Of a stretch of DNA of 64,000 bases, positions 36,689-47,628 are shown in pieces; within the stretch, counting starts at the first letter, position 1, and each line of letters begins with the position of its first letter. The DNA comes from Clostridium sp. 26_22 (GTDB taxonomy: Bacteria > Bacillota > Clostridia > TANB77 > CAG-508). A program made the translations under genes and the position numbers. Under the pieces are notes generated by a model. That model ran no database searches. It worked only from the letters and a program-made list of their open reading frames with translations, and was not told the DNA's origin. The stretch is from the NCBI GenBank assembly GCA_001916005.1, contig MNRP01000038.1, positions 28,205-92,204 of the forward strand, written 5' to 3'.

Positions 36689-36717
36689 TTGCTTTTTTAT
36701 GTAGACTGTGGTATAAT
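36689..36717 (+). promoter_or_regulatory. Promoter of the unknown two-gene unit
   Basis: TTGCTT, 17-bp spacer, TATAAT. The same -35 word and spacing occur at the unknown gene near 59172. Confidence 0.75.
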
Positions 36718-36763
36718 ATATTCAGTGCTTTATGCATTTACTATTTTTTAGGAGGATTAATTT

Positions 36764-37084
36764 ATGATTGGTAATTTTGAACTTACAGAACTCAATGCTG
36801 ACAACTTACCAATGGAAAAACGGAAGCAATTAGCAATAACATCTGTTTTTCCTGGTATCTCAAAGTACCACATTGCAGCTTTGTCTGTTTTTATAGATGA
36901 AGAACTGCAAAATTACAATATTTGTGATCTATCTATGCAGAACAATCGCTTTAAAGAAGTGATTAAAAGCATTGCTTTAGATTCACCAGGAAAAAGAGCA
37001 GCAACATTAACACCGTACATGCTGAAATTCACATCTAATTGTGATACAGCAATGCAAGTTATTTCAATTTCTTTAGCTAAATAA
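36764..37084 (+). CDS. Unknown 106-residue protein
   Basis: A soluble, mixed alpha protein starting MIGNFELTEL, with an AGGAGG site and a near-consensus promoter. No signal or membrane part, and the family is not recognised. Codon use is less AT-biased than its neighbours (CGC, CGG, CTG present), and codon 20 is CGG, one of only three sense CGG codons in the window. This suggests a recent arrival. It is co-transcribed with the next gene after 24 bases. Confidence 0.65.
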   Translation: MIGNFELTELNADNLPMEKRKQLAITSVFPGISKYHIAALSVFIDEELQNYNICDLSMQNNRFKEVIKSIALDSPGKRAATLTPYMLKFTSNCDTAMQVISISLAK

Positions 37085-37108
37085 AGTAACTAACAGGAGG
37101 ACTTAATA

Positions 37109-37393
37109 ATGACCAATTACGCTGAAAAGAAAGAAAAAAATGAAAAAAAAATCAGAAGATCAATCGATACAGCGATTGATATATTCGTACCCAATGCTAG
37201 CGATGAATTAAAGGATGCTTTAACTAAGTACATTTGGCTAAGACAATCAGAGATTCAGTGTGCTGTTCTTTCGCCACTTGTAAAAGATGTTATGGATATA
37301 ATGAACATCTATGATGCAAAACCAAATAAAATTGTAATTCTTACTACTAATTTTACAATAAAAGTACATCAGCTTCCGATGAATTTTCATTAA
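37109..37393 (+). CDS. Unknown 94-residue protein
   Basis: Second gene of the unit, with its own AGGAGG site. It begins MTNYAEKKEKNEKKIRRS, a very basic helix, then a helical segment (ASDELKDALTKYIWLRQSEI) and a C-terminal strand region (KIVILTTNFTIKVHQL). It has no recognisable motif. The unit ends at a strong palindromic terminator, so the two small genes form a closed transcription unit. Confidence 0.65.
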   Translation: MTNYAEKKEKNEKKIRRSIDTAIDIFVPNASDELKDALTKYIWLRQSEIQCAVLSPLVKDVMDIMNIYDAKPNKIVILTTNFTIKVHQLPMNFH

Positions 37394-37400
37394 TTAATCC

Positions 37401-37431
37401 AAAAGCGAGATATATTTTATATCTCGCTTTT
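37401..37431. terminator. Bidirectional terminator after the two unknown genes and topB
   Basis: AAAAGCGAGATA / TATCTCGCTTTT, a 12-bp stem serving both strands. Confidence 0.8.
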
Positions 37432-39373
37432 ACCATTTTACAACTAATTTATTAAATTTTGAATGTATATAATTTGTTAATTTATTCATAAATTCATTTG
37501 GTTGTATTTCTTTTTTTGCAACCATATCTAAGCCCTTTTCCCAGCTTGCAGTAAGTTTTGGATTTAACATATCAGGCATTGAATTATTTACAATGTCATA
37601 AATTATTTCTCCTTTTTCTGTCGGTGTAATAATTTGTGTTTTTGAATTTATTTGTATATATTTAATTTTTTCTAGCTTTTTCATTATTTCTGCTCTAGTA
37701 GCACTTGTTCCTATTCCAGCCCCTTTTATTTGTTCTCTTAATTCTTCCTCTTCAATTAATTTTCCTGCATTTTCCATTGCTAATATAATTGAACCAGAAT
37801 TATATCTTGATGGTGGTGAAGTTTCCGCCTCTTTTGTCTCGTAATTTATACAATTAACCTTTTGACCTTTTTTTAGATTTTTTAATATATCTAAGTTAGT
37901 ATTTTGTGAGTTTTCCTCTTTTTCATCACTATCTGTTGATTTCTTATTTTCAACAGGTTTTAATATCTCTAAATAGCCTTGATTTATACAAACTTTTCCA
38001 CTTGCATAAAAAGTTTCATTTTCTACATTTACTGTAACTTGAATCTTATTGTATTCTGCAGGTGGATAAAAAATTGCTAAAAATCTCTTAACAATTACTT
38101 TATATACTTGTTTTTGTAAGTCAGGTAATTTATCATAATTTTCATAACCTTGACCTGTTGGAATTATTGCATAATGGTCTGTTATTTTACTATCATTTAC
38201 ATACTTTGTTTTTGCTAAATTGTTTGTTGGATATTTTGCTTCTATCATTTTCTTCAAATAGCATTGAACTTCTTCATCTTTATAGCCTCTTGTAATTCCA
38301 TTCAAGTTTTTAGAAATTTCTTTTGCAACTGCTGTTGATAAAACTCTTGCATCTGTTCTTGGATATGTAACTAATTTTTTTTCATATAAATTTTGTATTA
38401 TTTCTAGTGTCTCATCTGGCTTTATTTTAAATCTTTTTGTACATTCATTTTGAATTTCTGCTAAATTAAATAATAATGGTGGATTTTCTTTTTGTTTTGT
38501 TTTTTTCAATTCCGTAATTATTGCATCTTTTCCTTGAAGAGATACTATGAAATCTCTTGCTTTTTTTTCATCTTTAAATCCTGTTTCATTATATAAATCA
38601 ATACTTTCAAACACTTTTGATTTTTCATTAACTTTCCATTCTGCTTTAAATGATGAATTTTCATCTCCAAATTCTCCAACAATTTTGTAATATTTAGTTT
38701 TTACAAAATTTCGAATTTCTCTTTCTCTTGAGACTATCATTCCTAAAACACAAGTCATTACACGCCCCACTGAAATTGAAGCTTTTTCTTCATTTATTTT
38801 TGTTGCTAATGTTCTTCCATAAATTATTGAAAGAAGTCTTGAAAAATTTATTCCTATCAAATAATCTTCTTTTGCTCTTAAATACGCACTATCTGAAAGA
38901 CTATCATATTCTGATGACTCCTTCGCTTCTCTAATTCCTCTTTGTATTTCTTCTTCTGTTTGTGAATCAATCCAAACTCTTTTCATTTCAGCTTTTGGAT
39001 TTGGATGAGCCATCATTACAACAAGTCTTTGTATATATTCTCCCTCTCGTCCAGAGTCGCCTGCATTATATATAACATCTATATCTTCTCTTTGCATTAA
39101 ACCTTGAACTATATTAAATTGATTTTGCACTGCTGGTATTATCTCATATTTCCACTCTGTTGGTATAAATGGAAGCGTATCTAGTCTCCAAAATTTTAAT
39201 TTTTCATCATATTTTTCTGGATAACTCATTGTTACTAAATGTCCTACACACCAAGTTATAATCCAATCCTCTGATTCTAGATAGCCATTTTTTCTATTTG
39301 TATTTATCTTTAATGCTTTTGCAAATTCCATTGCAACAGATGGCTTTTCTGTTATTAATAATTTTTTGCCCAT
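37430..39373 (-). CDS. topB: DNA topoisomerase III
   Basis: Type IA topoisomerase that decatenates DNA. The 647 residues start with a TOPRIM domain (LLITEKPSVAMEFAKAL, with NAGDSGREGEYIQR) and carry catalytic Tyr337 in VTYPRTDARVLS. A C-terminal GAGIGTSATRAEIMKKLE segment is typical of TopB. It lacks the C-terminal zinc fingers seen in topA. TopB also occurs on mobile elements, but nothing conjugative surrounds it here. It overlaps the HD gene operon, with 3 bases between. Confidence 0.92.
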   Translation of the reverse strand: MGKKLLITEKPSVAMEFAKALKINTNRKNGYLESEDWIITWCVGHLVTMSYPEKYDEKLKFWRLDTLPFIPTEWKYEIIPAVQNQFNIVQGLMQREDIDVIYNAGDSGREGEYIQRLVVMMAHPNPKAEMKRVWIDSQTEEEIQRGIREAKESSEYDSLSDSAYLRAKEDYLIGINFSRLLSIIYGRTLATKINEEKASISVGRVMTCVLGMIVSREREIRNFVKTKYYKIVGEFGDENSSFKAEWKVNEKSKVFESIDLYNETGFKDEKKARDFIVSLQGKDAIITELKKTKQKENPPLLFNLAEIQNECTKRFKIKPDETLEIIQNLYEKKLVTYPRTDARVLSTAVAKEISKNLNGITRGYKDEEVQCYLKKMIEAKYPTNNLAKTKYVNDSKITDHYAIIPTGQGYENYDKLPDLQKQVYKVIVKRFLAIFYPPAEYNKIQVTVNVENETFYASGKVCINQGYLEILKPVENKKSTDSDEKEENSQNTNLDILKNLKKGQKVNCINYETKEAETSPPSRYNSGSIILAMENAGKLIEEEELREQIKGAGIGTSATRAEIMKKLEKIKYIQINSKTQIITPTEKGEIIYDIVNNSMPDMLNPKLTASWEKGLDMVAKKEIQPNEFMNKLTNYIHSKFNKLVVKW

Positions 39374-39376
39374 TAA

Positions 39377-40123
39377 TTATCTTTCCTTTTCTTGTAAATA
39401 TTGTAATGCAATATTTCTTACTTTTTCTTTGTCTTTAAATTCAAATCTATCTATTATCTTATTTATATAATCATTTTCTTTTATGATTTTAAAACTTGGC
39501 TTATAATTTATATCAAAAATAAAAGCCAATACTGACATAACCTTGTCCATTCCGACAAATACTTTATTTTCGTCTCTTTTTATTAATTTGTTTTGTTCAA
39601 ATTTTTCCATTACTTCTGGTGAAATTTCTGTATTATTTATTGCTTTATCTTCACCTTTCCAAAACAACCATATTGTTTCGTACAATATATCAATTTTATC
39701 TGCATCTCTTATTAGTTTTGAAAATAATAATTCTTCTTCATTTAGTCCTTCTTCTATTTCGAATTTATTATGATTTTTTATTGCTACTTTTATTATTTTA
39801 TCATATTTATCTGTTTCAATATATTTTCTAATATCTTTATCAAGAATTTCTACACCATAATCTCCATGGTCAAAACTCCTATTGTCATTATATGTTTGGT
39901 ATTGAGTATATTGTTCAAATCTTGCTATATCATGCAATAATCCAATTAAAGTTGCTATTTGTATTTGTTCTTCAGTCAAATTTAATTCTGTTGCTATTTG
40001 TTTTGATATGTTCATTACTCTTATTGAATGTCCTTGTTTTCTATTAATATTTTCATTAGTTAAATCATAATTTTCTGTATATTTTAAAAATTCTTTTTTG
40101 GCTTTTTCTAAATCTATTATCAT
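39377..40123 (-). CDS. HD-domain phosphohydrolase
   Basis: A 248-residue protein with HD metal motifs: H near residue 28 (QGHSIRVMNISKQIA), the HD pair in GLLHDIARFEQ and a later D in IRDADKIDILYETIW. It probably hydrolyses a nucleotide or phosphate ester, but the substrate is unknown. The start at 40123 was chosen for AGGTG six bases upstream. It is co-transcribed with topB. Confidence 0.8.
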   Translation of the reverse strand: MIIDLEKAKKEFLKYTENYDLTNENINRKQGHSIRVMNISKQIATELNLTEEQIQIATLIGLLHDIARFEQYTQYQTYNDNRSFDHGDYGVEILDKDIRKYIETDKYDKIIKVAIKNHNKFEIEEGLNEEELLFSKLIRDADKIDILYETIWLFWKGEDKAINNTEISPEVMEKFEQNKLIKRDENKVFVGMDKVMSVLAFIFDINYKPSFKIIKENDYINKIIDRFEFKDKEKVRNIALQYLQEKER

Positions 40124-40200
40124 TTTCATCACCTATTTTGTATTGTATCATATTATATTTTATTTTGAAAGAGGATTTATGACTTATTTTTAAAAATATA

Positions 40201-40229
40201 TTGAAACATAAAGCTTTTTGTTATATAAT
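40201..40229 (+). promoter_or_regulatory. leuS promoter
   Basis: TTGAAA, 17-bp spacer, TATAAT, 37 bases before the ATG. The leader is far too short for a T-box, so leucine-tRNA sensing by that route is not supported. Confidence 0.8.
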
Positions 40230-40266
40230 ACCATTTATATTAGATAGATTTCGAAAGGAGCAAAAA

Positions 40267-42675
<2,409 letters not shown>

Positions 42676-42701
42676 TTTTATGATTTTTAAATATAAATAT
42701 C

Positions 42702-42738
42702 TACCCTATTGAATTTGAAGTTCAATAGGGTATTTTTT
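42702..42738 (+). terminator. leuS terminator
   Basis: A 12-bp stem TACCCTATTGAA / TTCAATAGGGTA followed by six T. Confidence 0.85.
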
Positions 42739-42744
42739 TGGAAA

Positions 42745-43344
42745 TTAATACGCTTGAACTGCTGAATTTAAAACATAGAATTTGTCATCATGATTATCTA
42801 GTCTTTTTTCGCATTTTTCTACTCTTTCTTTTATTGAACTAATTTGTTTTGTATGTCCTGTAACTACATCTAATAAAATTTCAAGTTTTTCTCCATGTTC
42901 TACTTCTATTCTAGCCGCAGTTTGACTTATTTTTGTCATTTCTGTTTTCATGTCTTGTTGATTTTCTTCAATTTTATCAACTCTGCTTATTAATTTTTCT
43001 TGATTTTCGAATAATTGTTTTTGACCTATAAATAACTCATCCTGACCTTTAAACAATTTTTCCTGACCTATAAATAACTCATCCTGACCTTTAAACAATT
43101 TTTCCTGACCTTCAAACAATTTTTCCTGACCTTCAAACAATTTTTCTTGACCTTCAAACAATTTTTCTTGACCTTTTTGTAATTCGTTCAATATTTTGTC
43201 TCTTTCATTTTGACCTTTGAACAACTCATTTTGACCTTTGAACAACTCATTTTGACCTTTGAACAACTCATTTTGACCTCTAAATAGCTCATCTTGCCCT
43301 TTTTTCAAATCCTTTAGCATTTCAATAACTTCTTTATCTGCCAT
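42745..43344 (-). CDS. Heptad-repeat coiled-coil protein (GQxxLFx repeats)
   Basis: A 199-residue soluble protein. The start at 43344 has AGGAGG upstream. Residues about 16-120 hold about 15 consecutive seven-residue units, variants of GQNELFK, GQEKLFE and GQDELFI. In DNA these are 21-bp repeats, several nearly identical. The following region (RVDKIEENQQDMKTEMTKIS) continues a heptad pattern, so the whole protein is likely one long coiled coil. No catalytic motif. Repeat number probably varies between strains. It has a strong promoter. Confidence 0.7.
   Translation of the reverse strand: MADKEVIEMLKDLKKGQDELFRGQNELFKGQNELFKGQNELFKGQNERDKILNELQKGQEKLFEGQEKLFEGQEKLFEGQEKLFKGQDELFIGQEKLFKGQDELFIGQKQLFENQEKLISRVDKIEENQQDMKTEMTKISQTAARIEVEHGEKLEILLDVVTGHTKQISSIKERVEKCEKRLDNHDDKFYVLNSAVQAY
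43013..43297 (-). repeat. 21-bp minisatellite inside the coiled-coil gene
   Basis: Reiterated plus-strand units such as TTTTCCTGACCTTCAAACAA and TTTTGACCTTTGAACAACTC. The array is split into blocks with near-identical copies inside each block, the pattern left by unequal exchange or slippage. Confidence 0.8.
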
Positions 43345-43391
43345 CTTTTTCCTCCTTTCTAAATATTTGATATAAAACATATCATGTCATC

Positions 43392-43420
43392 ATTATACAA
43401 TATTACCTAATAAGTGTCAA
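43392..43420 (-). promoter_or_regulatory. Consensus promoter of the coiled-coil gene
   Basis: Minus-strand TTGACA, 17-bp spacer, TATAAT. Confidence 0.85.
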
Positions 43421-43606
43421 TAAAAACATTTAGACAATTTTTGACATTTGTCAACCTTCCTTTACATTCCCAATAATTACACCATAAATCTATTTTCAAA
43501 AAAATATTTTTTGTCATTAAAACTTAATATTATTTTAATATCTTTGTAATATTTATTGCTATATTTTATTGTATAATATATTTAGTAGAATTATAAGGAG
43601 AAATAT

Positions 43607-44716
43607 ATGAGTGTAGAATCAGATTTAAGAAAAGATGGAATTGAAGTAATAAAAAAATTAGACACTTTAAGAATTAATTCAATAGCACGAAATATATCTA
43701 TTAGATTGTGTGAAACCTTTCCAAATTTCAATCTTAATCAAAACGATTTATTTATAAAATTATCAAGATTAAATATGTATATTGCAAAAATGCCTGAAGG
43801 TATGGCAGAGGCAAATTATTTTTATAAAAACACTTCTATTTATTTTAATGAACATATCGCTGATGAAGATTTAGAAGAATTTGCAATTCACGAGTGTATT
43901 CACTACATTCAAGAAATTAAAGATAAAAATAATTACTTACTTAGAATGGGTCTTTGCGATTATACTGAATTTAAAATATATGGTTTAGGCTTAAATGAAG
44001 CTTCAGTACAATTAATGGCTTCAAAAGTAATAAGTATACCAAAGGATTTTGTTAAATATTTTAATATAAGTTTCGAAACTACAAGTCCTTCTTATTACCC
44101 TCTTGAATGCTGTCTGGTAAATCAACTTGCATATTTAATTGGTGAAGATGTTTTATTTGAAAGTACAATAAATAGCAATAATAATTTTAAAAATCAATTT
44201 ATAAATGCTACATCTTATAAAGATTTTATGAATATTCAAAATTCAATAGATGTTATTTTAGAAGCTGAAGAAGAAATAATTAAAATTAATAATAAAATTA
44301 TTCAAATAGATGATAGAAATAAAAAAGTTGATAATATGATTGCCAAAATAGATGAACTAAAAAAGAAAATCACATCAACATTTATAAAAACCCAGAATTT
44401 AATTGTCACTAGCTATTTTAATAAAGCTTTTAATACTATTAAAACTCTAGAAGATGTTGAAAATTATAGAAGAAAACTATATAATTTTAAAGACTATTTA
44501 GGTTCAACAGATGGTTACACTTTCTTTAATGATTATTATGTTTCTAAAATGGTTGATTTAGAACATAAATATAATTTATTAGAAAAAGGAATTGCCGAAA
44601 GTTCGTTATCTATATTGCCTAAAAAGACTTCAAAATTAGCCAAAATTATTAATTTTATTAAAAAATTATTTATTAGAAATTCTAATGAAATAGAAAAAAA
44701 TGAAAATGATATTTAA
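43607..44716 (+). CDS. Putative zincin metallopeptidase (HExxH), unknown family
   Basis: A 369-residue soluble protein with a canonical zinc-peptidase motif HECIH (His95, Glu96, His99) in AIHECIHYIQEIKD and a candidate third ligand Glu131 (GLNEASVQ), a spacing that fits gluzincins. The second half (about 225-275) is a coiled coil with IIKINNKIIQIDDRNKKVDN, and the C-terminus is basic (IIKKLFIRNSN). No signal peptide, so it may act inside the cell. A good AAGGAG site precedes the start. Neither the family nor any substrate is recognised; activity is inferred from the motif alone. Confidence 0.6.
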   Translation: MSVESDLRKDGIEVIKKLDTLRINSIARNISIRLCETFPNFNLNQNDLFIKLSRLNMYIAKMPEGMAEANYFYKNTSIYFNEHIADEDLEEFAIHECIHYIQEIKDKNNYLLRMGLCDYTEFKIYGLGLNEASVQLMASKVISIPKDFVKYFNISFETTSPSYYPLECCLVNQLAYLIGEDVLFESTINSNNNFKNQFINATSYKDFMNIQNSIDVILEAEEEIIKINNKIIQIDDRNKKVDNMIAKIDELKKKITSTFIKTQNLIVTSYFNKAFNTIKTLEDVENYRRKLYNFKDYLGSTDGYTFFNDYYVSKMVDLEHKYNLLEKGIAESSLSILPKKTSKLAKIINFIKKLFIRNSNEIEKNENDI

Positions 44717-44734
44717 TTATCATTTTCATTTTTT
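44696..44734. terminator. Bidirectional terminator after the HExxH gene
   Basis: A 16-bp stem (AAAAATGAAAATGATA / TATCATTTTCATTTTT) shared by the convergent gltD-like gene. Confidence 0.8.
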
Positions 44735-45991
44735 AATTTTTCTATAATTTTTTCTGCAACATCTCTTCCTGAACGAGCTGCCCAAGCTACAGTTCCTTTA
44801 CATCCTGCTAAATCTCCACCAGCAAAAATTTTAGAGTTTGAGGTTTGATAATTTTCATCTATATAGATATTACCCCACTTATTTAAGGTCAATCCTAAAT
44901 CAAAAACTTCATCACTTACTGTACTTCCTAAAGCCATAACAACATAGTCAGTATCTATAAAATAATTACTGTTGTCTATATTTACAGGAACTTCTCGTGT
45001 CTCCCCCTCTTTTTTTACTAATTCTGTTTTTATTAATTCTAATTTTTGAACATTATCTTGACCAATTATTTCTACAATGTTATTTTGAAAAAAGAAATTA
45101 ATTCCTTCATTTTTTGCATCTTCTATTTCCTTTTTTTCTGCAGGCATCTGTTTTTCTGCTCTTCTATATATGACATTTACTTGTTTTGCTCCGTAATTTT
45201 TTTATTGTTCTTGCACAATCCATTGCAACATTTCCACCGCCGATTACAGAGACTATTTTTCCTGTATAATTTGGATGTGTATTAAATTCTAGTAATTCGT
45301 TTCCACCAAATACGCCATTTAAGTTTTCGCCTTCTACACCCATTTTTCCAGATTTATTTGCTCCTATACATAAAAATATTGCATCAAATTGATTTTCTAA
45401 TTCCTCCAATTTTAAATTTTTTCCAAGTTCCATTTCATATTCAACTTGAACACCTAAATCTAAAATTTGCTTTACAGTATTTTCTACAACATTTTGATCT
45501 AATCTAAAATTTGGAATTCCATGTACTAAAATTCCTCCTAAATAATTATACTTCTCAAAAATTGTAACTTGTATTCCCTCTTTTGCTAAAAAAGCTGAAC
45601 AAGTTAATCCTGCTGGTCCTCCACCTATAATAGCAACTTTTTTAGATTTTAATTCTTCATTTGTTTTCTGTGGCATATAATCTTTCAATTTCAAATTTTC
45701 TTCTATTGCTTTATCAAAAACAAATGCTTCTAAATCACCTATATTAACTGGTTCTCCTTTTATTCCTCTAACACAACTACCTTGACATTGCTTCATATGT
45801 GGGCATATTCTACCACATACTCCGGGTAATACTGTCGTTTGGCATAAAATTTTATATGCTTCTTTGTAGTTTTCTTCTTTTATTTTCTTTATAAAATCCG
45901 GTATATTATTATTTAAAGGACATCCTTTTAGTGAGCAAGGTTTTACTTTGCAATTTAAGCAATAATTTGCTTTTTCCTGTATTTCTTCCAT
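44713..45991 (-). CDS. GltD-like NADPH-dependent flavoprotein, split by +1 shift at CGG
   Basis: The zero frame (45164-45991) has the N-terminal Cys-rich Fe-S domain (NYCLNCKVKPCSLKGCPL), an FAD motif VAIIGGGPAGLTCSAFLA and a NADPH motif VSVIGGGNVAMDCARTIKKL. It then meets CGG at codon 267 (45191-45193) and stops nine codons later. Dropping the C gives GAKQVNVIYRRAEKQMPAEK, the normal GltD continuation, and leads in frame to 44713. The joined protein is 425 residues, about family length. It includes the second FAD-binding end (KIFAGGDLAGCKGTVAWA). It is a glutamate-synthase small-subunit homologue that may transfer electrons to another partner, because gltB is absent. The shift site fits the window-wide CGG pattern. 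Confidence 0.8.
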
Positions 45992-46045
45992 TTTTATTCC
46001 TCTTATTTTTCTATTTTTTATACATTTATTTTAATATAAAAATTC

Positions 46046-46072
46046 AAGGTAGTCAATGGGACTGACTACCTT
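46046..46072 (-). terminator. Terminator after the UDG gene
   Basis: AAGGTAGTCA / TGACTACCTT hairpin. It overlaps the stop region, followed on the minus strand by a GAATTTTTA tail. Confidence 0.65.
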
Positions 46073-46617
46073 TTATAAAACGATTGGACCATCTCTAAGT
46101 CATGAATAAAATCAACTTTTTTACTCTCATCTCTAAGCAATGCAGCTGGATGCCAAGTAGGCATATACATTATTCCCTTTTTTTCAATCCATTTTCCTCT
46201 TGAAGCAGTAATTCCATACTCTTTTCCTAAAATATTTTTTAAAGCAACACTTCCTAAAAGTACAATAATTTTAGGTTTTACTAAAATAACTTGATTTCTT
46301 AAATAATTTAAACAAGCAGTAGTTTCATCATCTTCTGGATTTCTATTTGCTGGTGGTCTACATTTTACAATATTTGCAATATATACCTCTTCTCTTTTTA
46401 TTCCTACAATTCCAAATGCCATGTTCATTAATTTTCCTGCTCTACCAACAAATGGCTCTCCTAACCTATCTTCATCTGCTCCAGGACCTTCACCTATAAA
46501 CATTATATCTGCATTTTTATTACCTACTCCAAATACTATGTTTTGTCTTGTTTTACACAATTTGCATTTATTACAATTTATTATTGATTTTTCTAATTCT
46601 TCCCATGTTTCAAACAT
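46066..46617 (-). CDS. Family 4 uracil-DNA glycosylase
   Basis: Removes uracil from DNA. The 183 residues hold the Fe-S Cys set (Cys15, Cys18, then KCRPPANRNPE and the ACLNYL Cys), the active-site GEGPGADEDRLGEPFVGRAG and the motif PTWHPAALLRD. The number of Cys and the spacing match family 4. The downstream terminator suggests it ends a unit that starts with the LD-carboxypeptidase or earlier genes. Confidence 0.93.
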   Translation of the reverse strand: MFETWEELEKSIINCNKCKLCKTRQNIVFGVGNKNADIMFIGEGPGADEDRLGEPFVGRAGKLMNMAFGIVGIKREEVYIANIVKCRPPANRNPEDDETTACLNYLRNQVILVKPKIIVLLGSVALKNILGKEYGITASRGKWIEKKGIMYMPTWHPAALLRDESKKVDFIHDLEMVQSFYKR

Positions 46618-46644
46618 TTTTTGCTCCCTTATAAAACAATTATA

Positions 46645-47580
46645 TTAATCTTTAATACATTTTTCTATTAATTTGATTTTTATATTTTCATTTGTATTTA
46701 TTTCAGCTTTTGTTCCTATTGGAATTACTATTTTATTTTCTATGTGTCCAAAATTATTGGATTTTATAATTGGAAATTTATATTTATTTTCTAGAACATC
46801 TAATATAATTTTTTCTAATGTTATACCACTTTGATGTTCATAATTTCCAATCCATAATCCTTTTATTTTATCAAATACTCCATTTTGTTTCATATAATAT
46901 AATGAATTACTTACTACTGCTGGATCTGACTCATAGCCTAATTCTTCTAAAAACAAAATTTTATCTGTAAAGTCTATTGAATATTTTCCACATACCAATT
47001 CTTTTGTTAAAGAAAGATTTCCTCCTACAAGTTCTCCTTTAACTTTTCCCTCTTGGATTGTTATATATTTCTCATTTTCTGGTTCAAATTTCAAACTTCC
47101 ATCTATAAATCTGCTTAATGCCTGTTTATAACTAAAATCTGTTTCATCTGTTGCTATTGTTTTAAAATTTGTTCCACTAAAAGTTACTAATCCTGTATTT
47201 TCAGTTATTATATTTGTAAGAGAAGTGATATCACTATAACCACATATTATTTTTGGATTTTGTCTTATTAATTCATAATCTAAATATTCAAATGTAGAAT
47301 TACTATTGTTTCCACCTTTTGCGCACCATATCATTTTTATATTTTTATCTGCAAACATTTCATTTATATCTTCTGCTTTTTCTTTTGCTGTACTACAATA
47401 ACCGTTTGTGTTTGAAAATAAATTTTTTGAATATTTTACTTTAAAGCCACTTTTTTCTGCAATCTCTTTTGCTCTATTTAGTTCTTCTATATTATCTCCG
47501 ATTATTGGATTGGAAGGTGCTACTACTCCTATTGTATCTCCTATATTTAATTTTGCTGGTAAAATTTTTGTAACTCTCAT
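46645..47580 (-). CDS. LD-carboxypeptidase (peptidase S66)
   Basis: A 311-residue S66 serine peptidase, of the type that trims murein peptides or detoxifies microcin C-like compounds (MccF). Landmarks are VVAPSNPI at the front, the nucleophile region MIWCAKGGNNSNS and a downstream ILFLEELGYESD segment with the catalytic Glu. No signal peptide, so cytoplasmic. LdcA-like recycling and MccF-like immunity cannot be told apart here. It lies upstream of UDG on the same strand with a 27-base gap. Confidence 0.87.
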   Translation of the reverse strand: MRVTKILPAKLNIGDTIGVVAPSNPIIGDNIEELNRAKEIAEKSGFKVKYSKNLFSNTNGYCSTAKEKAEDINEMFADKNIKMIWCAKGGNNSNSTFEYLDYELIRQNPKIICGYSDITSLTNIITENTGLVTFSGTNFKTIATDETDFSYKQALSRFIDGSLKFEPENEKYITIQEGKVKGELVGGNLSLTKELVCGKYSIDFTDKILFLEELGYESDPAVVSNSLYYMKQNGVFDKIKGLWIGNYEHQSGITLEKIILDVLENKYKFPIIKSNNFGHIENKIVIPIGTKAEINTNENIKIKLIEKCIKD

Positions 47581-47628
47581 CTTCTCTCCTTTCGTTTACA
47601 AACACGTTTCAAGTATAATTCTTTATTT

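Noticed and set aside
40133..40266. T-box riboswitch upstream of leuS
   Set aside because: The promoter ends 37 bases before the ATG, leaving no room for a T-box, and no specifier loop or T-box motif is visible.
40201..40266. Longer LeuS start at TTG 40201
   Set aside because: It coincides with the -35 hexamer and has no ribosome site; ATG 40267 has AAAGGAG.
42745..43344. CRISPR array (regular repeats in 43013-43297)
   Set aside because: The 21-bp units are contiguous, without unique spacers, and encode a heptad coiled coil.
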